64,000 bases of DNA from NCBI GenBank assembly GCA_900112325.1, contig FOLJ01000004.1, forward strand, positions 186,001-250,000, read 5' to 3'. Shown one piece after another: positions 43,638 through 52,124 of the stretch. This stretch comes from Micromonospora sediminimaris. Lineage in GTDB: Bacteria; Actinomycetota; Actinomycetes; Mycobacteriales; Micromonosporaceae. A model generated the notes under the pieces. The model was given only the letters and a program-made list of their open reading frames with translations, was not told the DNA's origin and did not search any database. The first letter of the stretch is position 1. Each line of letters opens with the position of its first letter. The translations under genes were made by a program, and so were the position numbers.

Positions 43638-45074
43638 TCAGCCCAGCTCGACGTCGGGGTAGAGCGGGAAACCGGTGAGCAGCTCGCTGGCCTGGCGGCT
43701 GACCTTGTCCGCGAGGGCCGGGTCGAGGACGTACTTCGCCTTGGAGGCGCTGCCGTCCGGGCCGACCCCGGCGCTGGTCTGGCTGAGCACGGTGTGGATC
43801 AGCTCGGCGGTGGTGTCCATCTCCGCCGTGCCGAGCCCCCGCGTGGTCAGCGCGGGGGTGCCGATCCGGATGCCGGAGGTGTACCAGGCGCCGTTGGGGT
43901 CCTGCGGCACCGCGTTGCGGTTGGTGACGATGCCGGAGTCCAGCAGCGCCTGCTCGGCCTGCCGGCCGGTCAGCCCGTAGCCGGTGACGTCGATCAGCAC
44001 CAGGTGGTTGTCGGTACCGCCGGTGACCAGCTTGGCACCCCGGCGCAGCAGGCCCTCGGCCAGCGCCTGCGCGTTGTCGACGATCTGGCGGGCGTAGCCG
44101 GCGAAGTCGGGGCGGCGGGCCTCGGCCAGGGCGACCGCCTTGGCGGCCATCACGTGCGGCAGCGGGCCGCCGAGCACCATCGGGCAACCCCGGTCGACCT
44201 GGTCGGCCAGTTCCGGGCCGCACAGCACCAGGCCACCGCGCGGGCCGCGCAGCGACTTGTGCGTGGTGCTGGTGACGATGTGTGCGTGCGGCACCGGGTC
44301 GAAGTCGCCGGTGAAGACCTTGCCGGCGACCAGGCCCGCGAAGTGCGCCATGTCCACCATGAAGGTGGCGCCGACCGAGTCGGCGATCTCCCGCATGATC
44401 CGGAAATTGATCTTTCGGGGGTACGCCGAGTAGCCGGCGACCAGCACCAACGGGCGGAACTCCCGGGCCGCCTCGGCGACCCGGTCGTAGTCGACCAGGC
44501 CGGTGGCCGGGTCGGTGCCGTAACTGCGCTGGTCGAACATCTTGCCGGAGATGTTCGGCCGGAAACCGTGGGTGAGGTGCCCCCCGGCATCCAGCGACAT
44601 GCCGAGCATCCGCTGGTCGCCCAGCTCACGTCGCAGCGCGAACCAGTCGGCCTCGGTGAGGTCGTTGACGTGCCGCGCCTGGGCCCGCTGCAACGCCGGC
44701 GCCTCGACCCGGTCGGCCAGGATCGCCCAGAACGCCACCAGGTTGGCGTCGATGCCCGAGTGCGGCTGCACGTACGCGTGTGACGCGCCGAACAACTCCC
44801 GGGCGTGCTCGGCGGCGAGGGCCTCGACGGTGTCCACGTTCTGGCAGCCGGCGTAGAACCGGCGTCCGATGGTGCCCTCGGCGTACTTGTCGCTGAACCA
44901 GTTGCCCATGGCCAGCAACGTCGCCGGGGAGGCGTAGTTCTCGCTCGCGATCAGCTTGAGCGACTCGCGCTGGTCGGCCAGTTCCGCGCCGATCGCGTCA
45001 GCGACCCGCGGCTCGACACCACGGATCACCTCAAGAGCGCTGCGGAAGGCTGTGGATTCGGCGTTGCGCGGCAT
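43638..45074 (-). CDS. glyA: Serine hydroxymethyltransferase
   Basis: 478 residues from ATG 45074, with TGGAGGT upstream. Fold-type I PLP enzyme converting serine and tetrahydrofolate to glycine and 5,10-methylene-THF. Signatures: [28 protein letters not shown]-type [33 protein letters not shown], and the PLP-lysine segment [17 protein letters not shown]. The length is ~60 longer than E. coli GlyA because of an insertion ([27 protein letters not shown]), typical of one actinobacterial subgroup. The frame is open another 138 codons upstream, but this covers the riboswitch. Under ZTP riboswitch control. Confidence 0.95.
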   Translation of the reverse strand: MPRNAESTAFRSALEVIRGVEPRVADAIGAELADQRESLKLIASENYASPATLLAMGNWFSDKYAEGTIGRRFYAGCQNVDTVEALAAEHARELFGASHAYVQPHSGIDANLVAFWAILADRVEAPALQRAQARHVNDLTEADWFALRRELGDQRMLGMSLDAGGHLTHGFRPNISGKMFDQRSYGTDPATGLVDYDRVAEAAREFRPLVLVAGYSAYPRKINFRIMREIADSVGATFMVDMAHFAGLVAGKVFTGDFDPVPHAHIVTSTTHKSLRGPRGGLVLCGPELADQVDRGCPMVLGGPLPHVMAAKAVALAEARRPDFAGYARQIVDNAQALAEGLLRRGAKLVTGGTDNHLVLIDVTGYGLTGRQAEQALLDSGIVTNRNAVPQDPNGAWYTSGIRIGTPALTTRGLGTAEMDTTAELIHTVLSQTSAGVGPDGSASKAKYVLDPALADKVSRQASELLTGFPLYPDVELG

Positions 45075-45097
45075 GCGACCTCCAGGTGACGTGCGGA

Positions 45098-45182
45098 AGG
45101 CCCAGGCGCTCGGCATGCGTCCTCGTGACGGGGCCGCTCCCCGATGGTTCTCCATCTCCATGCGCCAGTCACGGCCCGAGGG
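45098..45182 (-). ncRNA. ZTP (pfl) riboswitch upstream of glyA
   Basis: Read on the minus strand, the leader contains GGGCCGTGACTGGCGCA, then AACCATCGGGGAGCGGCCC, and, after a variable linker, CCGAGCGCCTGGGCC. These are the conserved blocks of the ZTP/pfl motif in the right order: the P1 stem (GGGCCG with CGGCCC), the CGUGACUGGCG strand, the ACC..CGGGGAGC strand and the 3' CCG.CGCCUGGGC hairpin of the pseudoknot. The RNA ends about 15 bases before the GGAGG of glyA, and glyA is a known target because folate one-carbon shortage raises ZTP (ZMP) levels. Ligand binding is expected to switch glyA on. Confidence 0.92.
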
Positions 45183-45273
45183 GGATCCTACCGGGTACGC
45201 CCGCACGGCGGGCCGCAGCGCCGCCGGGCGCGGCCGGATCGACGCCCTTGATCGCTTCACTAGGATCGGAGGC

Positions 45274-46143
45274 ATGGCGGAGACGGACGATGGTGGCAGT
45301 CTCCTGGCCATCAGTGACTTGCATGTCGGATATCCGGAGAACCGGTCGATCGTCGAGGGGCTGCGTCCCCGGACGCCCAAGGACTGGCTGCTCGTCGCCG
45401 GTGACGTGGGCGACACCGTCGCCGACGTGGAGTGGGCGCTGCGGCTGCTGACCGGCCGGTTCGCCCGGGTCGTCTGGTCGCCGGGCAACCACGAGCTCTG
45501 GACCCCGCCCGGTGACCCGGTGACGTTGCGGGGCGTGGCGCGCTACGCCCACCTGGTCGAGCTGTGTCGTGAGCTCGGCGTGGTCACGCCCGAGGACCCG
45601 TACCCGGTGTGGGAGGGGCCCGGCGGCCCGGTGACGGTGGCCCCGCTGATGCTGCTCTACGACCACAGCTGGCGGCCGGACGGCTTCGACACGCCGGAGG
45701 CGGCGCTGGCCGAGGCGTACCGGACCGGAATCGTCTGCACCGACGAGGTGCTGCTGCACCCCGACCCGTACGAGAGCCGGTCGGCGTGGTGCGCGGCGCG
45801 GGTGGCCGAGACCGCCCGCCGGCTCGCCGAACGCGATCCGGCGCTGCCGACCGTGCTGATGAACCACTGGCCGCTGGTCCGGGACGTGACACGCGTCCTG
45901 CGGTACCCGATCTTCGCCCAGTGGTGCGGCACCGACGCCACCGCCGACTGGCACGTACGCTTCGCCGCCGCCGCGGCGGTCTACGGCCATCTGCACATTC
46001 CGCGTACCACCTGGCACGACGGGGTGCGGTTCGAGGAGGTGTCGGTGGGCTACCCCCGGGAGTGGCGGACCCGTCGCGTCCCCCCGGGCCGGCTGCGGCA
46101 GATCCTGCCGCCACCGGACGGGGTGCCGCCGACGGCCTGGTGA
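45274..46143 (+). CDS. Metallophosphoesterase
   Basis: 289 residues, ATG with GGAGG five bases upstream; TAGGAT seven bases before the ATG would also fit a leaderless start. Calcineurin-like fold: [10 protein letters not shown] (D-x-H), [15 protein letters not shown] (GD), [11 protein letters not shown] (GNHE), [10 protein letters not shown] and [12 protein letters not shown] (GHxH). The motif residues for the two-metal site are all present. The substrate is unknown; similar actinobacterial proteins are annotated as phosphoesterases of unclear role, often near phosphopantetheinyl transferase genes, which are not seen here. Confidence 0.85.
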   Translation: MAETDDGGSLLAISDLHVGYPENRSIVEGLRPRTPKDWLLVAGDVGDTVADVEWALRLLTGRFARVVWSPGNHELWTPPGDPVTLRGVARYAHLVELCRELGVVTPEDPYPVWEGPGGPVTVAPLMLLYDHSWRPDGFDTPEAALAEAYRTGIVCTDEVLLHPDPYESRSAWCAARVAETARRLAERDPALPTVLMNHWPLVRDVTRVLRYPIFAQWCGTDATADWHVRFAAAAAVYGHLHIPRTTWHDGVRFEEVSVGYPREWRTRRVPPGRLRQILPPPDGVPPTAW

Positions 46144-46259
46144 ACCGGCTCGGCCGCCACCACCCGGCGGGCCACCACGGAAACTGCGCCTCAGGCTGAT
46201 GCGTGTGCCGGGGCCGACCGGGGGTATGCGGCCGGCAACCAACGAGCTGGAGGTGCGTC

Positions 46260-46499
46260 GTGGCCACCATGGTGCAGCGGCCGGACAGTCCGGTGAAGGA
46301 CAAGAACTACGACCTGATCCACGCGTTGCAGATGTCGCTGGAGAACATCTGGCATCTGGAGACCTACATCGCCGACGCGGACGCCCGAGGCGACCAGGAA
46401 CTCGCCACCTGGTTCCGCAAGATCCAGGAGAACAACCGCAAGGCGGGCGAGCAGGGCAAGCAGATGCTGGCCGCGCGGCTGCAACGTGAGAACGGCTGA
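46260..46499 (+). CDS. Conserved small actinobacterial protein, 79 residues
   Basis: GTG start with CTGGAGGTG five bases upstream (ATG 46269 is an alternative). The helical sequence MVQRPDSPVKDKNYDLIHALQMSLENIWHLETYIADADARGDQELATWFRKIQENNRKAGEQGKQMLAARLQ forms two to three amphipathic helices like a small four-helix-bundle half. It is typical of a widely conserved actinobacterial family of unknown function. Transcribed just after the metallophosphoesterase gene on the same strand (116-base gap). Confidence 0.72.
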   Translation: MATMVQRPDSPVKDKNYDLIHALQMSLENIWHLETYIADADARGDQELATWFRKIQENNRKAGEQGKQMLAARLQRENG

Positions 46500-46624
46500 G
46501 CGGCGCGACGACGGCGGTTCCACCCGGTCCGGCCAGCGGCGCGGCTCGGGATGCTGGGACTCGTCGCGGCCCGGCGTCCGGCGGTGGCCCGCCGCGCCGG
46601 GCGCCGCGTCGTACCCTCTCAGGT

Positions 46625-47596
46625 GTGGCGACGGCGGCGGAGGAGATCCAGGTGGGGCGGCGGACGGTCCGCGTCACCAGCCCGGACAAGCCGTACTTCC
46701 CCGAGCGGGGGCTGACCAAGCTCGACGTGGTGCGCTACTTCCTCGCCGTCGGCGACGGCATCCTGCGCGCGCTGCGGGACCGGCCGACCATGCTGGAACG
46801 GTGGCCCCGCGGCGTGTTCGAGGGGGCGACCATCGCTACCCGGCAGGACAACCGGGGTGACGCCTTCTACCAGAAGCGGGTGCCGGCCGGCGCGCCCGAC
46901 TGGGTGGGCACCGCCCACATCACCTTTCCCAGCGGACGCACCGCCGACGAGGTCGCGCCGGGGGAACTGGCAGTGGTGATCTGGGCGGTGAACCTGGGCA
47001 CCCTGCGCTTCCATCCGTGGCCGGTGAGCAAGGCGGACGTGGAGCGCCCCGACCAGCTGCGGATCGACCTGGATCCGCTGCCCGGGGTCGGCTTCGACCA
47101 GGTGGTGCCGGTGGCGCAGCAGGTGCGCGCCTTCCTCGACGAGCTGGGCCTGGTCGGCTATCCGAAGACCACCGGCGGGCGGGGCCTGCACGTCTACGTC
47201 CCGATCGAGCCGCGGTGGAGCTTCGGCGACTGCCGCCGCGCGGTGCTGGCCCTCGGGCGGGAGATACAGCGTCGCCGGCCGGACCTGGTCACCACCACCT
47301 GGTGGCGGGAACAGCGGGACCGGCCGGTCTTCGTCGACTACAACCAGATGGCCCGGGACCACACGATGACCTCGGCGTACTCGATCCGGCCCACGCCGGC
47401 CGCGCTGGTGTCCGCGCCGCTGGACTGGGCGGAGCTGGACGACGCCCGGCCGGAGGACTTCGACGTGACCACCATGCCGGGCCGGTTCGCCGATCGGGGC
47501 GACCCGCACGCGGGCCTGGACGAGCGCAGCTTCTCCCTGGCACCGTTGCTGGAGTTGGCCGACCGGGAGGGCCTGGAATCCCCGCCCGAGCGCTGA
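46625..47596 (+). CDS. ligD: Stand-alone LigD-type DNA primase/polymerase domain protein
   Basis: 323 residues, GTG start; TACCCT ends seven bases upstream and no Shine-Dalgarno is seen, so probably leaderless. The archaeo-eukaryotic primase signature is complete: RRTVRVTSPDKPYFPERGLTKLDVVRYF, NLGTLRFHPWP, the catalytic metal motif DQLRIDLDP, GYPKTTGGRGLHVYVP and VFVDYNQMARDHTMTSAYSIRP. This is the polymerase domain of bacterial non-homologous end joining LigD, without ligase or nuclease domains and without ku nearby. It fills gaps and adds nucleotides at double-strand break ends, and may act with a separate ligase elsewhere. Confidence 0.9.
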   Translation: MATAAEEIQVGRRTVRVTSPDKPYFPERGLTKLDVVRYFLAVGDGILRALRDRPTMLERWPRGVFEGATIATRQDNRGDAFYQKRVPAGAPDWVGTAHITFPSGRTADEVAPGELAVVIWAVNLGTLRFHPWPVSKADVERPDQLRIDLDPLPGVGFDQVVPVAQQVRAFLDELGLVGYPKTTGGRGLHVYVPIEPRWSFGDCRRAVLALGREIQRRRPDLVTTTWWREQRDRPVFVDYNQMARDHTMTSAYSIRPTPAALVSAPLDWAELDDARPEDFDVTTMPGRFADRGDPHAGLDERSFSLAPLLELADREGLESPPER

Positions 47597-47600
47597 GCGG

Positions 47601-48107
47601 TCACTCCCACGGGCTGCGCGCCCCGTCGTACTCCTCGAAGACCAGCCAGCTGCGGGTGGCGAGCACCCCGGCGATGCGCTGCACCCGGTCCAGCACCACG
47701 TCCCGCAGGGTGGCGTTGTCGGGCGCCCGGACCAGGGCCAGCACGTCGTGCTCACCGCTGAGCAGCGCCACGTGTTCGACGTAGCGCACCCGGGCCAGCT
47801 CCGCCGACACCTCCCGCCAGGTGTTCTGCCTGATCGTCAGCGCGATGTACGCCGAGGTGCCCAGGCCGGCCGCCTCCGGGGCGACCCGCGCGGCGAAACC
47901 GGTGATCACCCCGTCCCGCAGCAGCCGCTCCACCCGGGCGTACGCGTTGGTCCGCGAGACGTGCACCCGTTCGGCGAGCGTCCGGATGGAGAGCCGACCA
48001 TCCCGGGTCAGCTCGTCGAGGATGCGCCGGTCCACCTCGTCGAGGGGGACGGCCGAACGTCCCGTTCCGCCCCGCCGGTCCGCCTCCTCGGCGGCCTCCT
48101 GGCTCAT
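47601..48107 (-). CDS. Lrp/AsnC-family transcriptional regulator (BkdR-like)
   Basis: 168 residues, ATG. N-terminal winged helix-turn-helix (LDEVDRRILDELTRDGRLSIRTLAERVHVSRTNAYARVERLLRDGVITGFAARV) followed by the RAM ligand domain (AYIALTIRQNTWREVSAELARVRYVEHVALLSGEHDVLALVRAPDNATLRDVVLDRVQRIAGV). It diverges from the E1-alpha/E1-beta/E2 operon with 104 bases between, the arrangement of bkdR with bkd genes, so it most likely senses branched-chain amino acids or their oxo-acids and controls that operon. Its end is four bases from the convergent LigD-type gene. Confidence 0.88.
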   Translation of the reverse strand: MSQEAAEEADRRGGTGRSAVPLDEVDRRILDELTRDGRLSIRTLAERVHVSRTNAYARVERLLRDGVITGFAARVAPEAAGLGTSAYIALTIRQNTWREVSAELARVRYVEHVALLSGEHDVLALVRAPDNATLRDVVLDRVQRIAGVLATRSWLVFEEYDGARSPWE

Positions 48108-48211
48108 CGTGGTCTCCTCCGGGTGCCATTCATCCCGCGTTCACCGGGCATCTTGAGTCAATCATCCGACAGCAGGAGCATAGGGCCACCACACGTCCAG
48201 GAGGTTCCGCC

Positions 48212-49378
48212 GTGACCACCACCCCTCAGGCGGCCCGCAGGGCATCCCCGCGCAAGCGGCGGCCGGCCACCCCGGCCGCGCCCGACCCCGCCGCCGGCCT
48301 GCTGCCCCAGACCGAACCGGTCCGGCTGCTCAACCCGGACGGCACCCTGCTGCCGGCCCGCGCGGACTATCCCGAACCGCCGGTCGAGGCGCTGCGCGAG
48401 ATGTACCGGCGGATGGTCGTCGGCCGGCGCTTCGACGCGCAGGCCACCGCGCTTACCAAGCAGGGCCGGCTTGCCGTCTACCCGTCCTCCCGGGGCCAGG
48501 AGGCCTGCCAGGTCGGCGGCGTGCTGGCGCTGCGCGACGACGACTGGGTCTTCCCGACCTACCGGGAGTCGATGGCGCTGACCGCCCGCGGCATCGACCC
48601 GGTCGAGGTGCTGACGCTGCTGCGCGGCGACTGGCACTGCGGGTACGACCCGGCACAGCGGCGCACCGCACCGCAGTGCACGCCGCTGGCCACCCAGTGC
48701 GTGCACGCCGCCGGCCTGGCCTACGGGGAGTCCTACCAGGGGCGCGACACGGTGGCCCTGGTCTACATCGGCGACGGTGCCACGAGCGAAGGCGACTTCC
48801 ACGAGGGAGTCAACTTCGCCGCCGTGTTCAAGGCCCCGGTCGTGTACTTCGTGCAGAACAACAGGTACGCCATCAGCGTCCCGCTGTCCCGGCAGACCGC
48901 CGCCCCGACGCTGGCGCACAAGGGTGTCGGGTACGGCGTCCCCAGCGAGCAGGTCGACGGCAACGACCCGGTGGCCGTGCTCGCCGTGCTCACCCGTGCG
49001 GTCGCGCACGCCCGCGCCGGCAAGGGACCGTTCCTGGTCGAGGCGCACACCTACCGGATGGAGCCGCACACCAACGCCGACGACGCCTCGCGCTACCGCG
49101 ACGCCGACGAGGTCGAGGCGTGGCGTGACCGCGACCCGCTGGTCCGGCTGGAGACGTACCTGCGCGGCCGGGACGTGCTCGACGACGCGGCCGTCGCCGA
49201 GATCGCCGAGCAGGCCGAGAGATACGCCGCCGACCTGCGGGAACGGATGAACACCCAACCCACGGTCGACCCGCTCAGCCTCTTCGACCACGTCTACGCC
49301 GAACCCACCGCGCAACTGGTGGAGCAGCGTGAGCAGGTGCGCGCCGAACTGGCCGCGGCAGCGGAGGAGGACGCCTGA
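48212..49378 (+). CDS. bkdA: 2-oxoacid dehydrogenase E1 alpha subunit (branched-chain or pyruvate type)
   Basis: 388 residues, GTG with AGGAGG upstream. Thiamine diphosphate motif GDGATSEGDFHEGVNFAAVFKAPVVYFVQNNRYAISVP and the preceding AVYPSSRGQEACQVGG, FPTYRESMALTARG (catalytic-site HG-type segment) and HTYRMEPHTNADDASRYR (phosphorylation-loop region). Sequence balance is closer to branched-chain oxoacid E1 alpha than to E1p alone, but the two are hard to separate. A ~45-residue basic N-terminus precedes the domain. First gene of a translationally coupled three-gene operon next to an Lrp regulator. Confidence 0.9.
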   Translation: MTTTPQAARRASPRKRRPATPAAPDPAAGLLPQTEPVRLLNPDGTLLPARADYPEPPVEALREMYRRMVVGRRFDAQATALTKQGRLAVYPSSRGQEACQVGGVLALRDDDWVFPTYRESMALTARGIDPVEVLTLLRGDWHCGYDPAQRRTAPQCTPLATQCVHAAGLAYGESYQGRDTVALVYIGDGATSEGDFHEGVNFAAVFKAPVVYFVQNNRYAISVPLSRQTAAPTLAHKGVGYGVPSEQVDGNDPVAVLAVLTRAVAHARAGKGPFLVEAHTYRMEPHTNADDASRYRDADEVEAWRDRDPLVRLETYLRGRDVLDDAAVAEIAEQAERYAADLRERMNTQPTVDPLSLFDHVYAEPTAQLVEQREQVRAELAAAAEEDA

Positions 49379-50394
49379 TGGCCACCATGACCATGGCGAA
49401 GGCGCTCAACGCCGCGCTCGCCGACGCGATGCTCGACGACGAGCGGGTGCTCGTCTTCGGTGAGGACGTCGGCCAACTCGGCGGGGTCTTCCGGATCACC
49501 GACGGACTCCAGGCCCGCTTCGGCGACAAACGCTGCTTCGACACCCCCCTCGCCGAGGCCGGCATCGTCGGGTTCGCCGTCGGGCTGGCCATGTCCGGGC
49601 TGCGGCCGGTGGTCGAGATGCAGTTCGACGCGTTCGCGTACCCGGCGTTCGAACAGATCGCCTCGCACGTGGCGAAGCTGCGCAACCGCACCCGGGGCGC
49701 GTTGAGCGTGCCCATGGTGATCCGGGTGCCCTACGCCGGTGGGATCGGCGGCGTGGAACACCACTGCGACTCCTCGGAGGCGTACTACGCACACACCCCG
49801 GGCCTGAAGGTGGTCACCCCGGCGACCGTCGACGACGCGTACTCGCTGCTGCGGGAGGCGATCGACGACCCCGACCCGGTGGTGTTCATGGAGCCGAAGA
49901 AGCTCTACTTCGCCGGTGCCGAGACCGAGCTGCCGACCCGCACCGAGCCGTTCGGCCGGGCGGTCGTGCGCCGGGCCGGACGCGACGCCACCCTGGTCGC
50001 GTACGGGCCGGCGGTTCCGGTCGCGCTGGAGGCCGCCGAGGCCGCCCGGGACGAGGGATGGGACCTGGAGGTGGTCGACGTGCGCACCATCGTGCCGTTC
50101 GACGACGCCACGATCGCCGCCTCGGTGCGGCGCACCGGACGGTGCGTGGTGGTGCAGGAGGCGCAGGGCTTCGCAGGGGTGGGCGCGGAGATCGCCGCCC
50201 GGGTGCAGGAGCGCTGCTTCCACGCCCTGCACGCCCCGGTGCTGCGGGTCTCCGGGCTGGACATCCCGTACCCGGCGCCGATGCTCGAACACACCCACCT
50301 GCCGTCGGTCGACCGGGTCCTGGACGCGGTGGCCCGGTTGCAGTGGGACGACCAGCCCGACCGGCGCTGGCTGACCGAGAGCGGTGCGGCGTGA
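49378..50394 (+). CDS. bkdB: 2-oxoacid dehydrogenase E1 beta subunit
   Basis: 338 residues, ATG overlapping the E1 alpha stop (TGATG). Start ATMTMAKALNAALADAMLDDERVLVFGEDVGQLGGVFRITDGLQARFG is the standard transketolase-like beta subunit, followed by RVPYAGGIGGVEHHCDSSEAYYAHTPGLKVVTPATVDDAYSLL and EAQGFAGVGAEIAARVQE. It pairs with the alpha subunit to form the E1 heterotetramer that decarboxylates the 2-oxo acid and passes the acyl group to lipoyl-E2. Its stop overlaps the GTG of the E2 gene. Confidence 0.92.
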   Translation: MATMTMAKALNAALADAMLDDERVLVFGEDVGQLGGVFRITDGLQARFGDKRCFDTPLAEAGIVGFAVGLAMSGLRPVVEMQFDAFAYPAFEQIASHVAKLRNRTRGALSVPMVIRVPYAGGIGGVEHHCDSSEAYYAHTPGLKVVTPATVDDAYSLLREAIDDPDPVVFMEPKKLYFAGAETELPTRTEPFGRAVVRRAGRDATLVAYGPAVPVALEAAEAARDEGWDLEVVDVRTIVPFDDATIAASVRRTGRCVVVQEAQGFAGVGAEIAARVQERCFHALHAPVLRVSGLDIPYPAPMLEHTHLPSVDRVLDAVARLQWDDQPDRRWLTESGAA

Positions 50395-51824
50395 CCGAGA
50401 AGGTTTTCCTCCTACCCGACCTCGGAGAGGGTCTCGCCGAGGCGGAGATCGTGCAGTGGCGGGTCGCGGTGGGCGACACGGTCACCGTGGACCAGACGGT
50501 GGTGGAGGTCGAAACCGCGAAGGCGGTCGTCGACGTGCCCTGCCCGTACGCCGGCCGGGTCGTCGCCCTGCACGGCGCCGAGGGTGAGGTACGCCCGGTG
50601 GGCCAGCCCCTGATCACCGTCGCGGAACCGGTCACCGGTCGCGTCGACGGCGGTGATCCGCCCGGGCACGCGGTCTACCGCGAGGAGGAGCGGGCCGGAT
50701 CCGGCAACGTCCTGATCGGGTACGGCACCGGGCACGGCAGTTCCCGCCGTCGTAGGCGGCCTCGGCTCGCCGCGGCCACGGACGCGTCGGGCGCGAGCGA
50801 CGCCGCGACGGCATCGGGTGCGGCAGTGGCTCCGTCCGCCGCCGGCCGGCAGGTGGCGGTGGCCGACCGGGAGCCCGGCCCGCCCGGACCGGCCCAGCCA
50901 CTGGTCATCTCGCCGATCGTGCGGCGGTTGGCGCGGGAGCGTGGGGTGGACCTGACGACGGTGCGCGGCAGCGGCCCCGGCGGTGTGGTCCGCCGGGCCG
51001 ACGTGGAGGCGGCGGCCCGCGACGTCACCGGGGCGCCGGCCGACGGGACCGCCCGGCTCACCGCTGTTCCCAACCGGCCGGCGACGACGGGACGACAACC
51101 GGCACCGGGAGACCCGCGCCCGGTCGGTGCCCAGGATCTGGTCATCCCGTTGACCGGAATCCGCCGCACCATCGCGGACAAGCTGTCCCGCAGCCGGCGG
51201 GAGATCCCCGAGGTGACCATCTGGGTGGACGCCGACGCCACCGGCCTGCTGGAGACCCGGGCCGCGATCAACGCCGCTCGCCCGGACCGTCCGGTGAGCA
51301 TCCTGGCCCTGTTCGCGCGGATCTGTCTGTCCGGGCTGCGCCGCTACCCGCAGCTAAACGCGCGGGTCGACACCGAGGGCCAGCGGATCGTCCAGTCGGC
51401 CGGGGTGCACCTGGGCATCGCCGCCCAGACCGACCGGGGGCTCGTGGTGCCGGTGCTGCGGGACGCCGAGCGGCTCACCACCACCGAACTGGCTGCCGAA
51501 CTCGCGGCCACCACCGCCGCGGCCCGGGCGGGCGAGCTGCCACCGGCCCGGCTGACCGGGGGGACCTTCACGCTCAACAACTACGGTGTGTTCGGCGTCG
51601 ACGGCTCGACCCCGATCATCAATCACCCGGAGGCCGCGTTGCTCGGCATCGGCCGCATCGTGGACAAGCCGTGGGTCGTCGACGGCCAGCTCGCGGTCCG
51701 GAAGGTGACGCAGCTGAGCCTCACCTTCGACCACCGGGTCTGCGACGGCGGCGTGGCCGGCGGGTTCCTCCGGCATGTGGCGGACTGTGTCGAGCAGCCC
51801 GCGCTGCTGATTGCCACGGTCTGA
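50391..51824 (+). CDS. bkdC: 2-oxoacid dehydrogenase E2 dihydrolipoyl acyltransferase
   Basis: 477 residues from the GTG at 50391. N-terminal lipoyl domain with the modified lysine in VEVETAKAVVDVPCP; then a charged linker (PRLAAATDAS... with RRRRR); the peripheral subunit-binding domain SPIVRRLARERGVDLTTVRGSGPGGVVRRADVEAA; and the catalytic domain ending FTLNNYGVFGVDGSTPIINHPEAALLGIG...LSLTFDHRVCDGGVAGGFL with the CoA acetyltransferase-like catalytic His in DHRVCDGG. No E3 (lipoamide dehydrogenase) gene is present, so the complex must use a shared one. Confidence 0.93.
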   Translation: MTEKVFLLPDLGEGLAEAEIVQWRVAVGDTVTVDQTVVEVETAKAVVDVPCPYAGRVVALHGAEGEVRPVGQPLITVAEPVTGRVDGGDPPGHAVYREEERAGSGNVLIGYGTGHGSSRRRRRPRLAAATDASGASDAATASGAAVAPSAAGRQVAVADREPGPPGPAQPLVISPIVRRLARERGVDLTTVRGSGPGGVVRRADVEAAARDVTGAPADGTARLTAVPNRPATTGRQPAPGDPRPVGAQDLVIPLTGIRRTIADKLSRSRREIPEVTIWVDADATGLLETRAAINAARPDRPVSILALFARICLSGLRRYPQLNARVDTEGQRIVQSAGVHLGIAAQTDRGLVVPVLRDAERLTTTELAAELAATTAAARAGELPPARLTGGTFTLNNYGVFGVDGSTPIINHPEAALLGIGRIVDKPWVVDGQLAVRKVTQLSLTFDHRVCDGGVAGGFLRHVADCVEQPALLIATV

Positions 51825-51844
51825 CGGAACCGGGTCGACCGGAA

Positions 51845-51882
51845 GGGTTCGCCGTTCCGCCCGCCGCCGGGACGGCGAACCC
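51845..51882. terminator. Hairpin after the E1/E2 operon
   Basis: GGGTTCGCCGTTCC (51845-51858) pairs with 51869-51882 with one wobble over 14 bp and a 10-base loop. The following ~240 bases up to the transpeptidase start hold no gene and no clear RNA motif. Confidence 0.65.
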
Positions 51883-52124
51883 GTGATCGACGTCCGCCGG
51901 GTGCGGACCCCACGGACCGGATCAGTGGTACGCCGCCGGACAGAACGCGACAGTCGACCGAGTATCGCCCGTACCGTCGTCGCTGGCATTTTCCGTTCGC
52001 CTGGGTGCGATTACGGAAACGGTTCTCCATGTAATGTCCCCGCTCTTGGTCGAAACCGCAAAAACGTCGGTGCCGAGCTAGGGAGAATGTGGCGGAGGAA
52101 GCGGCTATAACGGGGGGACGCATC

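Noticed and set aside
45075-45488. Extension of the glyA frame upstream of 45074
   Set aside because: It covers the ZTP riboswitch and has no conserved protein sequence; ATG 45074 with its Shine-Dalgarno site and the conserved start is the true one.
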